64,000 bases of DNA from Scenedesmus sp. ARA3 (GCA_004335835.1 RWJK01001421.1:1-64000); one strand, 5' to 3'. Shown: positions 10,901 through 21,970, counted from the stretch's first letter. Made by a program: numbers and translations. Notes: generated by a model from the letters alone, not told the origin.

Positions 10901-13153
10901 TGCTGCTGCTGCTGCTGCTGCAGCTGCTGCTGCTTAACACCATGCCCTCTCCCTCTCTACAACCACCCACCCTGTGCCAGGTTGAAGGCATCATTCCACA
11001 GCCGCGCCTCCAGGTGGCTCTCCATCTTGGGCAGTTGAAACTACTGCAAGCAATGCTATGACCATACAGCTGCTCCATCTGCTCCTGCTGCCTGTATCAT
11101 TCATTCAGCGTACCATTTTCATATGTGTTAACAACCAGCCACTCACCCTGTGCCAGGTTGAAGGCGTCGTTCCAAAGCCGCGCCTCCAGGTGGCTCTCCA
11201 TCTTGGGCAGGTAGAAGTAGGGGCCAATGCCCGCAGCCAGGCTCTGGCGCGCATTGTGGAAGAAGTAGAGCCCAAAGTCAAACAGGCTGGCGCTGGCCGG
11301 CTCGCCGTCAACCATCAGGTGCTTCTCCTCCATGTGCCAGCCGCGCGGGCGCACCTGCGCGGGCAAGCAAGCAATGTTACCAGCAAGCAGCAGAGAATAT
11401 GGTCAGCGTTGGGGTGCGATCAGTACACAGTAGCTGACAGCAGCAGATGCTTCTCCTCCATGTGCCAGCCGCGCAGGCGCACCTGCGAGGGCAAGCAAGC
11501 AACAATAGAGCAAGCAGCAGTGAGAATGAATAAACTTGGGGCGCGTACATACTACACAGCTGCTGACGGCAGCGGGTGCTTCCCCTGCATGTGCCGGCAG
11601 CGCGGGTGCACCTGCGCGCGCAAGCAAGCAAACAATAGCAGGAGGAGGCCAAGGTTGTGGAGGGACTGCGGTTGATTGCTGATCGAGTGGTGCTGCATGT
11701 AGAACGCCATTCCTGCAGCAACCTGCAACACGAATGCACTTGCACAGCTGCACCAGCAACACCGCTGCTCACCTCAGCAGCAGCAGGGGTGCAGCAACGC
11801 CAGCAGCTGCGTCAACAGCACACAGCAGGTCAGCAGGGCAACGCCTCCCCGGCCACAGCACCAACAGCACAAGACAGAACCCCACATACGCTATGCGACA
11901 CAGCAGCAGCATCGCCAGCTCACCAGCAGTGTTGCCAGCTGGTTCTCTGGGCCCAGGCGGTACTGCTTGCCGTTGGGTGCATCGAAGACGATGGTGCGGC
12001 GGTTGGCGTCCCTCAGGTTGACCTGGCCATCCATGTTGTTGGCCCAGGTGGGCGCGTTGGAGTCTGTTGTGTGGGGCGTGTTTGGGGTTTGCAGGTGCGG
12101 TGAGGCAGGGGTGAGTGAGGCAGGGATGAGTGTGTGATGTGTGGAGGTGCTGCTGTGAGCAAAATCAACTGCTGCTGGGTTCCTGGTAGCACTTGCTAGG
12201 CATGCAGCAGGGGTGTGTCAGGTCAAAACAGATGCAGGTCAACAGAAGGTCACTTTGTGATATTTGACCCAACAATTTAAGTGCCAAACTAAGATCAGAC
12301 GTGCTCAAAGAGTGGTGAGTTTAGCTGCTGCTGCAAGTGCCTAGGGCTTCCTGCGTGTGCGTTGACAGTGTGTGGGTTGCTGCTAGCCAGACACCCAGGG
12401 CGCCTCTTCTGCAGCAGCAATGCCAGCCGCTCTGGCAATCAGGCAGCATGCGCACTGCGTAGAGCTTCCCATTTGCTTCCTCAACCTCTACTGCACGTTG
12501 TCTGTGCCTGGCCTGACCGTTGCCTTGTCACCAATATGGCTGATTCGGCCGTTCGCTGCCGTTTGGCTGACGTACTACTGCTGTGCTGCGGGCTCACCCT
12601 CGAAGTCTGCCATGAAGCAGGATGCACCGCTGTTGAGTGCGTTAATAACCATCTTGCGGTCCACTGGGCCCGTAATCTCCACACGACGATCCACAAGGCC
12701 GGGAGCTGGCGGTGCTCCCTGCCACGTCGGATCATCGCGGATGTTGGCTGTCTGGGGCAGGAAGTCTGCAACGTAAATGTGTAAGTTTGACTTAATGATT
12801 GATGCGCATCTGCTGCTGGCGATCAGGCTGCCACCAACAGAGTGCCAGGTTGACAAACAGTCATCAGCAGTAATGCACGTGTATTCTAAGCCATGTCTTG
12901 TCCCTGCCGACTCCGAGATGCAATAAAACTGATCTATGTTTATCTGGTTTGCCCTTGCTGTCTTACCTGGCAGCTGCCCAGCATCGATTTCATACTGGCG
13001 CATCACCCTGCGGTGCAGCAGCTCCTTGCGCCTGCCATTGAAGCAGCGGTGCAATGTAGCCACGAATCGCTGTGCCTCGACCGTCAAGATCTCTGCATGC
13101 TCAGCTGTGCAGGTCCCGAGCACCTGAACTCCCGGAGCACACTGGATAGGCAT
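7918..13153 (-). CDS. Malate synthase
   Basis: Condenses acetyl-CoA and glyoxylate to malate in the glyoxylate cycle. Ten minus-strand exons: 13153-12967, 12765-12598, 12063-11924, 11354-11147, 10437-10245, 9926-9773, 9327-9217, 8975-8833, 8550-8377 and 8068-7918 (TAA). They join in phase to 542 codons, the usual eukaryotic length. Recognisable blocks: [33 protein letters not shown] with [45 protein letters not shown] followed by [16 protein letters not shown] (the family signature); [35 protein letters not shown]. The ATG at 13153 is the first in-frame one that gives the normal N-terminal length. The C-terminus is -SPRM, resembling a weak PTS1 peroxisomal signal rather than SKL/SRL. At least five introns hold tandem copies of neighbouring exon ends. 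Confidence 0.93.
8199..8366 (-). repeat. 14-bp x 12 tandem array in a malate synthase intron
   Basis: Twelve units of 14 bp (plus-strand consensus CTTCCTGCAAGCAG) begin about 10 bp inside the donor of the intron between exons 9 and 10. On the transcript strand each unit reads GCTTGCAGGAAGCT, so each carries a TTGCAG|G acceptor-like motif. A 42-bp (three-unit) period makes a 14-residue peptide repeat if the intron is retained, and the frame of exon 9 stays open through the whole intron. Confidence 0.9.
8630..8800 (-). repeat. Copies of malate synthase exon 9 start and exon 8 end
   Basis: About 8690-8632 repeats the exon 9 acceptor and first codons (CTGCAG|TGGCGTCGGCTGCGTTCC, Gly-Val-Gly-Cys-Val-Pro-Ile-His-Asn). 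About 8800-8745 is a decayed copy of the exon 8 end around AACGTGGC..GGCTAACATGGAG. Both lie in the intron between functional exons 8 (8975-8833) and 9 (8550-8377). Confidence 0.75.
9515..9705 (-). repeat. Two extra copies of malate synthase exon 6 end
   Basis: The exon 6 end [15 protein letters not shown]| (functional donor at 9772) is repeated at about 9702-9655 with a GTGCGG donor and, more diverged, at about 9572-9518. Intron text (CATGCACTGCATGCCA) is repeated with it. The spacing of about 120-135 bp suggests successive tandem duplication. Confidence 0.85.
10590..10704 (-). repeat. Nearly identical copy of the malate synthase exon 5 start
   Basis: This 115-bp block differs from 10330-10444 at about three or four positions. 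It carries a TCTGCAG|ACATGCTG acceptor and encodes [20 protein letters not shown] and [14 protein letters not shown] before the frame leaves the exon. A shorter, decayed third copy lies at about 10505-10550. It is one of the youngest-looking junction duplicates in the window. Confidence 0.9.
10965..11038 (-). repeat. Copy of malate synthase exon 4 end
   Basis: Repeats 11140-11212. It encodes [20 protein letters not shown] with a following donor-like GGTGGGTGG on the minus strand. The functional exon 4 (11354-11147) ends in the same peptide. Confidence 0.85.
11446..11620 (-). repeat. Two copies of malate synthase exon 4 start
   Basis: The exon 4 acceptor and first codons (GCAG|GTGCGCCCGCGCGGCTGGCACATGGAGGAGAAGCA at 11354-11318) recur at about 11480-11448 ([11 protein letters not shown]) and about 11605-11572 (diverged). 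The period is about 125 bp. Confidence 0.8.
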
Positions 13154-14588
13154 GGCTGCTGTCTGAGTGTGCTGCACAGTGTCTGTCCAGCTTGTTTGCG
13201 TGCTCGATAACACCTCGGATGCCACGGCCGTCTCAGGCTTTGGAGGCTCAGCCTGAGTGTGTAACAGTGGGTGCGAGGGAGTTGAACAGACACTACCAGT
13301 TCCTCACGTGATGAAATAGCATAATTCATCACTTCTAAGCACGCTGATGGCTTGAATCCCCGTTCAATGAGACATTTCTGAGTAGTCGCTAAAAGTTGTG
13401 AAGGAGCACGAAGGATCAACCCAGCCCATTGGGTAATTCTGGCATTGACCGATGTCTGCTTACCAAGGCAGATCCTCTGAGACTGGACATGCACACACGG
13501 CGGTCATTACTGTTTTTTGATGACTGTTTCATGGGTGTTGCCTTGAGCTGTGGCTGGTGCGATCGCCTAGAGGACAGCACTACCATGTTGCTGCTGCAGC
13601 TGTTGATAAGAGCAAACATCTTCTCCTGAACTTGAGATTCGTAATAAAAATGGTGCTTATAGTACTTTCGTGCGTGTAACTCAGCTATTCTAGGTAGTAC
13701 ACGATGGTGGGCGTTTTTGTCATTGTCACACATATCTTGAGATATGTACAGCAAGTCTGCTCCCGCTCAGCGGTTATCGTACCTACATGTTTTATCCATA
13801 CGTTGTGGTTTTCAGTCTTCGCATCCATGAGGCGCCAGTGGTGTGACCCTGTCAGGGTAGAATGGCGCGCTTTTGACACCGCGGAAGCCCTCCGCCCATC
13901 AGCCTTCCGTGGGCCAGTGGAGGCCAAAACTTGCAATTCAACGGCATCAGTTAAACTTGTTGCAGGCCCTGCTCAACACAAGTCCAGGTCCGGCATGCAC
14001 CACTACAGCAACTTGGCAGCAGCTGATGTGACAATTGATTGCAAGTTCCAACTTGGCAGCATGCACTCTGCTGCCTTGATGCTGCCGCCAGCCCTGGGTC
14101 TGCTGCTGCGCTGAGCGCTGTGCAGGCACATGCCTTGTCTAGAATATGTCATTTTGTTTGTCTAGAATTCGTCATTTTACATGCAGGCATCCACACACCG
14201 CCAAGGTTCAGCAAACTTTGTGGCACAACGTGTAAAGTGAAAACTCTCCCTTTACAACTGTGTCAACGTTCAGCACATTGCGCAGCACGCGTTGCACTGC
14301 TCTGTCAGAACGTGATAAGGCGCATGGCTCGCCATGCGCTTCAGCGAACAGCTGCGGCCCCACTGCTGCCTCTCCCCTGGTGGCACAACCAGACATGCAT
14401 GGCTCGCACCAAAGACAGGTTGGCGGATGACTGACCCCAGCATCACGTTCCCGAATGAGGCAATCTCTTTTTTTGTTACCAGGGGTGACGACATCCTACT
14501 GTCGCTCGCTATGTCAAATTCCCAGCAAAAGCTGCACGTGAAAAATGTATAGTACAGAAAAGCTGCACTTCTGCGGCGCAGCTATTGC
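13154..14588. other. Spacer: malate synthase 5' flank and GST 3' flank
   Basis: Both neighbouring genes are on the minus strand. The reading frame stays open upstream of the chosen malate synthase ATG to about 13250 but has no ATG there. I see no conserved coding signal in the remainder; open frames here have no recognisable motif. Confidence 0.4.
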
Positions 14589-15535
14589 TCACAGGCGGGC
14601 GGCTGGCTTTGCCGCTGCTGCTGCTGCCAGCCGAGCTACAGCCGCAGCCAGCTTGCCGTGTGCCTCATCATACAGCGCCGGCCCCACCGCTGCCCGCACT
14701 GCCGCCATCCACTGGCGCACTATGGGGTGTGGCGCCAGCAGCTGCTCCAGCTGCGGTTGACTGGGCTCAGCCACCATCATCCTGCAGCAAGTAAGTGTGC
14801 ATATGCGCAGGCAGCGAGCGCGACATCAAATTACGGGGCTCGTGCATAGCAATCGGGTGTGGCGCCAGCAGCTGCTGCAGCCACCATCGTCCTGCAACAA
14901 CAGCGCACACACACCGAAATATCTACCATGTGTTTGTGCTTAATAGTGGCGTATGGATTCGCATGTGGGTGGGGCGCTGGCAGCTGCTCCAGCTGAGGCT
15001 GACTGGGCTCAGCCACCATCATCCTGCAGCGACAACAGCGTGAACAAATGTGCAGCCAGCGAGCAGGATACTGCAGGATGTGTCTTTGACTATGGTGATC
15101 TGAGCGCTGGTCTTGTTACGACGCAAAAAGATCGGTGGTGTGTTTGTGCTCAATACTGTGAATACTGGGTTGGCAATTGGGTGGGGCGCCAGCAGCTGCT
15201 CCAGCTGCGGCCGACTAGGCTCAGCCACCATCATCCTGCAAACACATTGTGCACAAATGCGCAGCAAGCCAGCAGGGAGTTTGTGGTGTAGATCAAAGGT
15301 GTTATTGACAGACGTTTTTGACATGCGTAACTGCTCAAGGGTGCATTATATTGTTATTTGTTAGCTGACCAAGGCATGCTGCGTCCGTGCAATCAACAGC
15401 TATCCCACCTCAACTGCTCCAGGTCACACACGCACAGCAGGTCTGGCGTTGACACCTGCTGCCCTGTCAAGAAGGGCCGGCTGCCACCCCCCAGCCAGTA
15501 GGACTCCAGGTCCTTCAGTGCCTGCTGCAGCACCT

Positions 15536-15577
<42 letters not shown>

Positions 15578-15900
15578 GCAGCAGCGGGGGCGGCGCGTTG
15601 CAGCTTGGGTGTGCCATGCTGTGATGCAACAGTGTTGGACACTTGACCACAGTCTCGCGTTGCTGTGTCAGGCAGAGGCCTCTGCACAGCCGCATAGCTT
15701 GATTCCTTCTGCAGCTGCAGCACGCGTGGCTGTGAATAAATGTTTGCTTGAAGGGTGCCATGCTGCTTTTGCACATCTGCACGCATGCATGCTGGCCCCT
15801 GGGCAGGAAGCAGCTGCTGCTGCTGCTGCTGCTGCTGCCGCCCACCTTGAGTCCATCTGCAGCAACCTGCGGCACAGCAGGCACCTTGAACACGCGGGGG

Positions 15901-15940
<40 letters not shown>

Positions 15941-16492
15941 CAGGCAGCCGGGACCTAGTAGGTGTTTGTGATGCAATGCATGCGAGGTAAACAGCTTCAC
16001 GGCAGCTGCAGCCTGCCACACTGCATTGCCCCGGCTAATTATACCATAGCTTAGTCAATTGTCCAGTAAAGCAGCGGCAAACAAAGTTACATCGGCAACA
16101 GCAGAACCGTAGACACTCGCCATGTATGGGTGCGGGACTTATTTGATTTGCATTCACCCTCTGCAAGTCGTCCACACAGGTATGTTAACCTTTACTTTAT
16201 TTTTACAGCAAGTTAGCTTTGAACACAGCACCCACACACGATCTCTCACCTATCACTGTGTGGAACACCAGCCGCATGCATCCAGCTCGAATGTTCAGGT
16301 GCTGCCAGTGCACCGCAGACTCATACACCGCCCTGCGCTGCTGCTCCTGCTGCTGCTGGTGTGCTGCCGCCTGGCCACTGCTGCTGCTGCTGCCCGGGTG
16401 CCAGTTGTCTGGCAGGCTGTACTTGTCAGAAAGATAAGCCATGATGGCTGCTGACTCTGGCAGGCGCAAATCGCCATCCACCAGGAACGGCA

Positions 16493-16556
<64 letters not shown>

Positions 16557-17705
16557 ACAGCAGCAGCAGCAACAACAGGATGTTGAGACGGCACCAAAGC
16601 CTAGGGATGAGAGGTACCAAGCAATAGTGGACAGTAAAATGCAGTCGAGAAGTTGCGGAGAGGGGGCATGAGGGGGTGCAAGTATCTATTTCCGAGTGCT
16701 GAATGCAGTGCTAGCTTGCGGCAGCAGGACAAGTGCAGCATGCAATGCGCCTGCCAGGGTGCACCATGGCGCTGCTGCCAGCCGTGCTGCTGTTGCTGCT
16801 GCTGGTAAGGCACAGCTCTGGCGAGAAGGCTCAGAGACCAGCTACAGACTTCAATGCACGTGCTGCAAGTGGGCGTGCATTGCGTCATCTGCTGTCACCT
16901 ACCTCTGCTGCCACAGCCCGTCCTGAGCACACTGCACATGCCTTCACTGCTTGATTCATTGTGCAATTCTTGATACTATCAGCTGCAGGCTGGCTGAGCC
17001 GCTTGCTGCTGCTGCTGCTGCCAGCAGCGCCCACATTGCCATGAGAATGGTAATCTAGGTATAGGTGACGCATTACCACCAGTGCACTACGGCTACTTCA
17101 TACGATGCAGTGTCTGCTGCTGTTGATACTCTTGGAGAGTTCAAGGAGTACTGCTTACCTTGCCCAGGGGGTTGATCTGCAGGTAGGCTGGCTTCTTGTG
17201 CTCCCCTTTGTCAAGCCGGATCATCTGCACATCCACTGGCAGGCCATGCTTCCTGCAAGAGCGGGAAAAATGCTTGAACCTGGCGCTTGTGTAGCTCATG
17301 GCGCTAGCAGAGTGCACTGCAAAGACAGCAAAAATGCACACCTAGTAACTGTGTACACTGTCTGATGCGTGTGTCGGCAGTTGGAATGAGGCTGCGCTGA
17401 TAATGCACGCCATGTTGGGGAGTGTGCAGATCCACAGCCAATACTGCCTCCCTGCAGGACATCAGGCTGCAGCGATGCAGCCCCTGAGCTGCTGATCTTG
17501 TGATATCAACTTGCTGTTACATGATTTTAAGCACTGTGTGCTCTAACTGGCCATGCTGGTGGCTGCTGCTGTGATGCTGCAGCATTGCAACAGCTGCCCA
17601 TGTGCGTGCGCATGGGCAGCCTGGCAGGCAGCAGCTGGCTCACTTGCAAAGGATGTAGCAGGCCCGGCTGGGCTGGCTCATCAAGTCTATGTACAGCGTA
17701 GGCAT
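14589..17705 (-). CDS. Theta-like glutathione S-transferase
   Basis: Glutathione conjugation enzyme, probably cytosolic. Six minus-strand exons: 17705-17644, 17252-17159, 16493-16250, 15901-15846, 15533-15409 and 14781-14589 (TGA), all in compatible phase. The start ATG gives MPTLYIDLMSQPSRACYILC, whose SQPSRA carries the serine typical of theta-class active sites. RLDKGEHKKPAYLQINPLGK and VPFLVDGDLRLPESAAIMAY follow; the ESAAI stretch is the glutathione-binding segment of the thioredoxin-like domain. The C-terminal helical domain includes LKDLESYWLGG, FLTGQQVSTPDLLCVCDLEQ and PHPIVRQWM. Exon 3 carries a Ser/Gln-rich insertion between the two domains. Exon 4 is only 56 nt; phase and the otherwise missing linker led me to it. 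Three introns end in (CTG)n runs on the transcript strand. Exon 6's 5' end has three extra copies. Confidence 0.9.
14857..15241 (-). repeat. Three extra copies of the GST exon 6 acceptor region
   Basis: The functional exon 6 starts TGCAG|GATGATGGTGGCTGAGCC. The same junction recurs at 15241-15181 and 15030-14968, both encoding MMVAEPS-PQLEQL-APHP, and truncated at 14896-14857. After APHP the copies diverge from the functional IVRQWM, so they are 60-bp exon heads attached to intron. All keep the CAG|G acceptor. Confidence 0.88.
17593..17620. repeat. Small perfect hairpin in GST intron 1
   Basis: GCTGCCCATG and CATGGGCAGC form a 10-bp perfect stem with an 8-nt loop, about 25 nt inside the donor of GST intron 1. 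No function is evident. Confidence 0.7.
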
Positions 17706-18321
17706 CGTGTAAATAGTCTGGCTGTTGCTGCGGACAGTCGTGTACAGGCCTGTAGCTCAGATGGGGCTCCTTTGCTGTGTCAGCAAACTAGCTGGTCGAA
17801 AGCCTGCTTTGTCGACCCTATGGCAACACCTGCGCTTATCCAGAAGATATTGCTGCGGTGCAGCTACGCTCAACGTGCAGCAGATGCAGCGAACGAACCA
17901 CCTTTGCCCGTGTTCGCACTGTTAAGTAACAAGGCAGTACTCATCTCACGTCGATCTTTGTAATTGTGCGTATAGTCGCATATGCACAAAACCTGCTGAT
18001 AGCTATCTGCTCATTGTTTCGCACTTCAAGATCTTGAACATTGCCCACTCTCTGCACCTGCCACTGCTGTTGTTGCTGTCGACGTGTCCGCAGCTTCGTG
18101 CCGTGCGAGATTTTGACGACATAAGCAGCACACAAACATAAAACAATGCAGTGCTTGCGGCAGCAAACATTGCAGCCCTTCCGGGCGCACAGGCAGACCA
18201 GCAGCAGAGCAGTAGCAGGTACTGCAGTGGAGCATGCTGCCCATTACCTCCTACCCTACTGATGCTGATGCACTGCATCTTACAAACTGCGGAAACTCTA
18301 TCTTAAACATTCAATCATTAT
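17706..18321. promoter_or_regulatory. Divergent promoter region between GST and UROS
   Basis: The GST (minus) and uroporphyrinogen-III synthase (plus) start codons are 616 bp apart and face away from each other, so this stretch should hold both promoters and 5' untranslated regions. I could not identify a TATA box or specific elements with confidence. Confidence 0.5.
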
Positions 18322-18941
18322 ATGTCTCGATACCTTGGTCGTTTTGCAGTGCGGGTGCGCTGTGCAGCTGGCGCGCCAACAGTGGTGGTGACGCGTGAGC
18401 ATGGCAAGAATGGCAAACTCATGGCAGCCCTCAGCAAGCACAGCATCCAGTGTGTGGAGCTGCCGCTGATAGAACACGCCCCAGGGCCCGACAGGTGAGC
18501 AGCAGCAGCAGCAGCAGCAGCAGGAAGAGGAACCAGTGCTGCACCTGGCAAGTGCCTATGCTTTGTGCCGTTCTGCAGACACGCAGCTCAGCACAGCAGT
18601 TGAGTGACACATTGCAGCGTTGAAGCAGCATGTTGCAGCCTCGTATCTGGAGTGTCGGCTGGTCAGGCATTGCAGTGCACAGCCCTGTCAGCAGCTGCTT
18701 GCTTGAGACACGGGTAGGCCGCGTATGCCAGTGCTCAGCATGTATCCTTGCTAGCAACTCGGCTGCTGCCATGTACCAAATAGCTCTCCTGCTGCTGCTG
18801 CTGCTGCATCTGCTGCTGCAGGGACCGGCTGCCTGGTCTGCTGCAGGCTGGCGCGTTTGACTGGGTGGCCTGCACCTCGCCTGAGTCAGCAGCAGTGTTC
18901 TTGGAGGGATGGAGGGCAGCAGGCTCGCCAAAGGTGAGGCA

Positions 18942-18974
<33 letters not shown>

Positions 18975-20006
18975 GGGTATCAGTTGCAGTGGCAGCAGCA
19001 GTGTTCTTGGAGGGCTGGAGGGCAGCAGGCTCGCCAAAGGTGAGGCAGCAGCAGCAGCAGCAGCAGCAGCCGTAGGGTATCGGTTGTGAAGCGGCAGCAG
19101 TGTTCTTGGAGGGCTGGAGGGCAGCAGGCTCGCCACAGGTGAGGCCACGCAGCAGCAGCAGCAGCAGCAGGGTTTCAATTGCAGTGGCCGCAGCAGTGTT
19201 CCTGGAGGGCTGGAGGGCAGCTGGCTCGCCAAAGGTGAGGCAGGCAGCAGCAGCAGCAACAGCAGCAGCAGCCGCAGGGTGTTGGTTGTGAAGCGGCAGC
19301 AGTGCTCCTTGAGGGCAGCAGGCTCGCCTAAGGTGAGGCCAGGCAGCAGCAGCGCCACCACCAGCAGCAGCAGCGACAGCAGCAGTTCTCTTGCTTGACT
19401 TGGTGGCAGCAGTGTTCCTGGAGGGCTGGAGGGCAGCAGGCTGAGGCGGCAGCAGCACCAGCAGCAGCAGCACCAGCAGCAACTACTGGACGATGTGTCA
19501 ACAAGTGGCATCTAACATATGCTGTTGTGCTGTTGTTATGTGCAGGTGCGGGTGGCTGTGGTGGGTGGCGGCACTGGCGAGGTGCTGGCAGCAGCAGGCG
19601 TCACGCCGGAGTTCACAGCCACCAAGGTGGGCGGTGAATTGACTGTTATATTTTCTGTTACAAGTCATTGTGCCAGCAGCTGGTGCCCGGACAGCTCTAA
19701 CTGCCACCAAGGTGGGTGCAGCCGCCAAAAGACTGCTTTGAATTTCAACGCGTTGGACATCTGGGTGTCAGCAAGTAGTGCCCATGCTTATTACATCACA
19801 GCCCAAGTCGTAGCAGTACAGAACAATTGCCCCTCAGCCCACTCACGTGACGCCGAGCTTGGGCTACTGCTGTTTGTTTCTCATACACCTGCATGTCTCA
19901 CACAGTTAGTGTCCAGTACCCTGTGCACAACTGCTACTCATTGCAGCTTGTAATTGTATGGGCTCTGCAGTGGAAAAGGAACTTCCACAATGAAAACCTG
20001 ACCCTG

Positions 20007-20042
<36 letters not shown>

Positions 20043-20166
20043 AGGCGCTGGGCAAGGTGATGGGTGCTGAGCTGCCTCACAGCCCAGGTGGCAGCGATGT
20101 GGTGCTGTTGTGAGCCAATCATAAATCTATGTTTTAAACCCCTGCTGCTGCTGCTGCTGCTGCTGC

Positions 20167-20202
<36 letters not shown>

Positions 20203-21703
20203 CGCAGGCGCTGGGCAAGGTGATGGGTGCTGAGCTGCCGCACATCCCAGGTGGCAGCGACGTGGTGCTGTACCCTGCCAGTGTGAAGGCCTCAACTGAC
20301 CTGCAGGACAGCCTGGCAGCAGCAGGCTTCAGCGTGCAGCGCATCAACACCTACAACACGGTAAGGGGTGTGAAGCTGCCAACTTGCAGCACTGCGCATA
20401 AGTAACACAGACAACCCTCGATAGCTTGGTACACAACTGAATCAGTTCACCATATAGCAGAGCCTCATGCTCCCTGCCTCCAGTGCACCACCCTGCTGGT
20501 TGCTGGTGCCGACTGCCGCTGTGGCTGCACTGCTGCTGCTGCTCCCTGCTTGGCTGCAGCAGATTGGCATCAGCACTGTGGATCAGGCGCTGCTGCAGCA
20601 GGCGCTGGCTGCTGACGTGGTCACCTTCGGCTCGCCCTCGGCAGTCAAGTGAGTAGCAAGAAGGTGTTTGTTCTGCGGTTTATGGTTAAGCTTGGGTGCC
20701 AGGTGTAGGTGTAGCCGCTGACGTGGTCACCTTCGGCTTACCCTCTGCAGTCAAGTGAGTAGCATACTGTTACATGTACAGTTGAACTTATGGCTGTAGC
20801 TGCTGGCGTAGCATTAGGTGAAACTGAAGGTGAAGCTTAGGTGAAGGTGTGGGTCTGGCTGCTGGCGTGGTCACCTTCGGCTCGCCCTCCGCAGTCAAGT
20901 GAGTAGCAAACAGGTGTTAGTTTTGCGGTTTATGGTTAAGCTTGGGTGCCAGGTGTAGGTGTAGCTGCTGACGTGGTCACCTTCGGCTTACCCTCTGCAG
21001 TCAAGTGAGTAGCATACTGTTACACATACAGTTATGGCTGTAGCTGCTGGCGTAGCATCAGGTGAAACTGAAGGTGAAGCTTAGGTGAAGGTGTGGGCGT
21101 AGCTGCTGACGTGATCACCTTCGGCTCGCCGTCGGCAGTCAAGTGAGTAGCTATCCGATTGGTATCGGCAGATCCGGATTCAGGCTGGCTGTCAGGTGTA
21201 GGTGTAGCCGTGGACGGCATCACCTTCGGCCCGCAGTGTGTGGCAGACATGAGGGTTCTGAATCCTTGAACAGCCAGCAAGCGCTTTCACTTCTGAAGCT
21301 GCTACTACATCAGTCAGTGGTGAACTTGCTGACCTATCCACAAGTTTGTCAATGCCTAAAGTATGGTTGGGACAGCCAAGCTTGGTGGGCCTGCCAGCGC
21401 ACAGCATGTTTTTTGTGGCATGTTGAATACACCTGCTCATGATTCTAACACCCTGTTGCCACATGTTTTGCAAATTGGTGCTGCGCCGCACACTGCAGGG
21501 CCTGGGTGGCGCTGGTGGGCTTGCAAGCAGCCTCACAGAAGATGAATGTTTGCATCGGCTCCACATCAGCGCGGGCTTGTGGCAACGTGGGGCTGCCAGC
21601 AGACACAATCATCTTCCCGGATGCGCCGGGCATTGAGGAGTGGGCCCGCTGCGTGCTGCAAGGGCTGCAGAAGATTGGCAAGCTGCCTGCAGTGGTGGCT
21701 TGA
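18322..21703 (+). CDS. HEMD: Uroporphyrinogen-III synthase
   Basis: Cyclises hydroxymethylbilane to uroporphyrinogen III in tetrapyrrole (haem and chlorophyll) synthesis, expected in the plastid. Exons 18322-18494, 18822-18933, 19546-19626, 20208-20360, about 20560-20648 and 21499-21703 (TGA) join in phase to about 270 residues, the normal length. Conserved blocks: [96 protein letters not shown] and the C-terminal [13 protein letters not shown]. The ATG at 18322 gives [18 protein letters not shown], short for a plastid transit peptide, so an upstream start is possible. Exons 2, 3, 4, 5 and 6 all have tandem fragment copies next to them, the densest case in the window. Intron 1 carries (CAG)n at its 5' end and (CTG)n at its 3' end. 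Confidence 0.92.
18889..19447 (+). repeat. Six-copy array of UROS exon 2 end plus donor
   Basis: The exon 2 end ([16 protein letters not shown]) and its GTGAGG donor are repeated at about 18889, 18994, 19095, 19191, 19294 and 19404. The period is about 100 bp and each copy is followed by a (CAG)n stretch. Copies 1 to 5 keep GGTGAGG; copy 3 has ACAG|GTGAGG, copy 5 has lost part of the exon and copy 6 lacks the GCTCGCC-AAGGTGAG end. Confidence 0.92.
20015..20113 (+). repeat. Truncated copy of UROS exon 4 start with its CTG run
   Basis: A (CTG)n run, CTGCAG acceptor and [20 protein letters not shown] are followed by Leu-Leu-TGA. The functional exon begins after a second CTG run at 20208 with [20 protein letters not shown]. 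Splicing to the first acceptor would end the protein, so it is a poison acceptor. Confidence 0.88.
20609..21240 (+). repeat. Five-copy array of UROS exon 5 end with GTGAGT donors
   Basis: GACGTGGTCACCTTCGGCT..CCCTC.GCAGTCAAGTGAGTAGC occurs at about 20609-20655, 20715-20766, 20856-20910, 20962-21016 and 21101-21152. A damaged sixth copy lies at about 21197-21240. Odd copies read CTCGCC and even copies CTTACC, giving a higher-order period of about 245 bp. All five keep the identical CAA|GTGAGT donor. Confidence 0.93.
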
Positions 21704-21764
21704 TTACAGTAGTGTTGAAGTCAACCAATATATCTGCGAGCGTTGTTCTGGTGGTTGCAGCAGT

Positions 21765-21970
21765 GGCTCGGGGTGCTGGAGGGTCAGCAGAAGATTGGCA
21801 AGCTGCCTGCAGCGGTGGCTTGATGTGCTGTGTAATATGACAGTTGCTGTGCTGTGTAGTGTACTTACAGTATGGCATTGTGACAGAGTGGTTGTCAGTG
21901 CTTGCAGCAGTGGCTGTGTGGTTGACAGGCTGCAGAAGCTAGGCAAGCCGCCTGCAGTGGTGGGCTATAG
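21765..21970 (+). repeat. Two copies of the UROS stop-codon region
   Basis: AGAAGATTGGCAAGCTGCCTGCAG.GGTGGCTTGA at 21786-21824 repeats the end of the coding sequence (21669-21703). A weaker copy lies at about 21930-21968 (AGAAGCTAGGCAAGCCGCCTGCAGTGGTGGGCTATAG). Confidence 0.85.
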
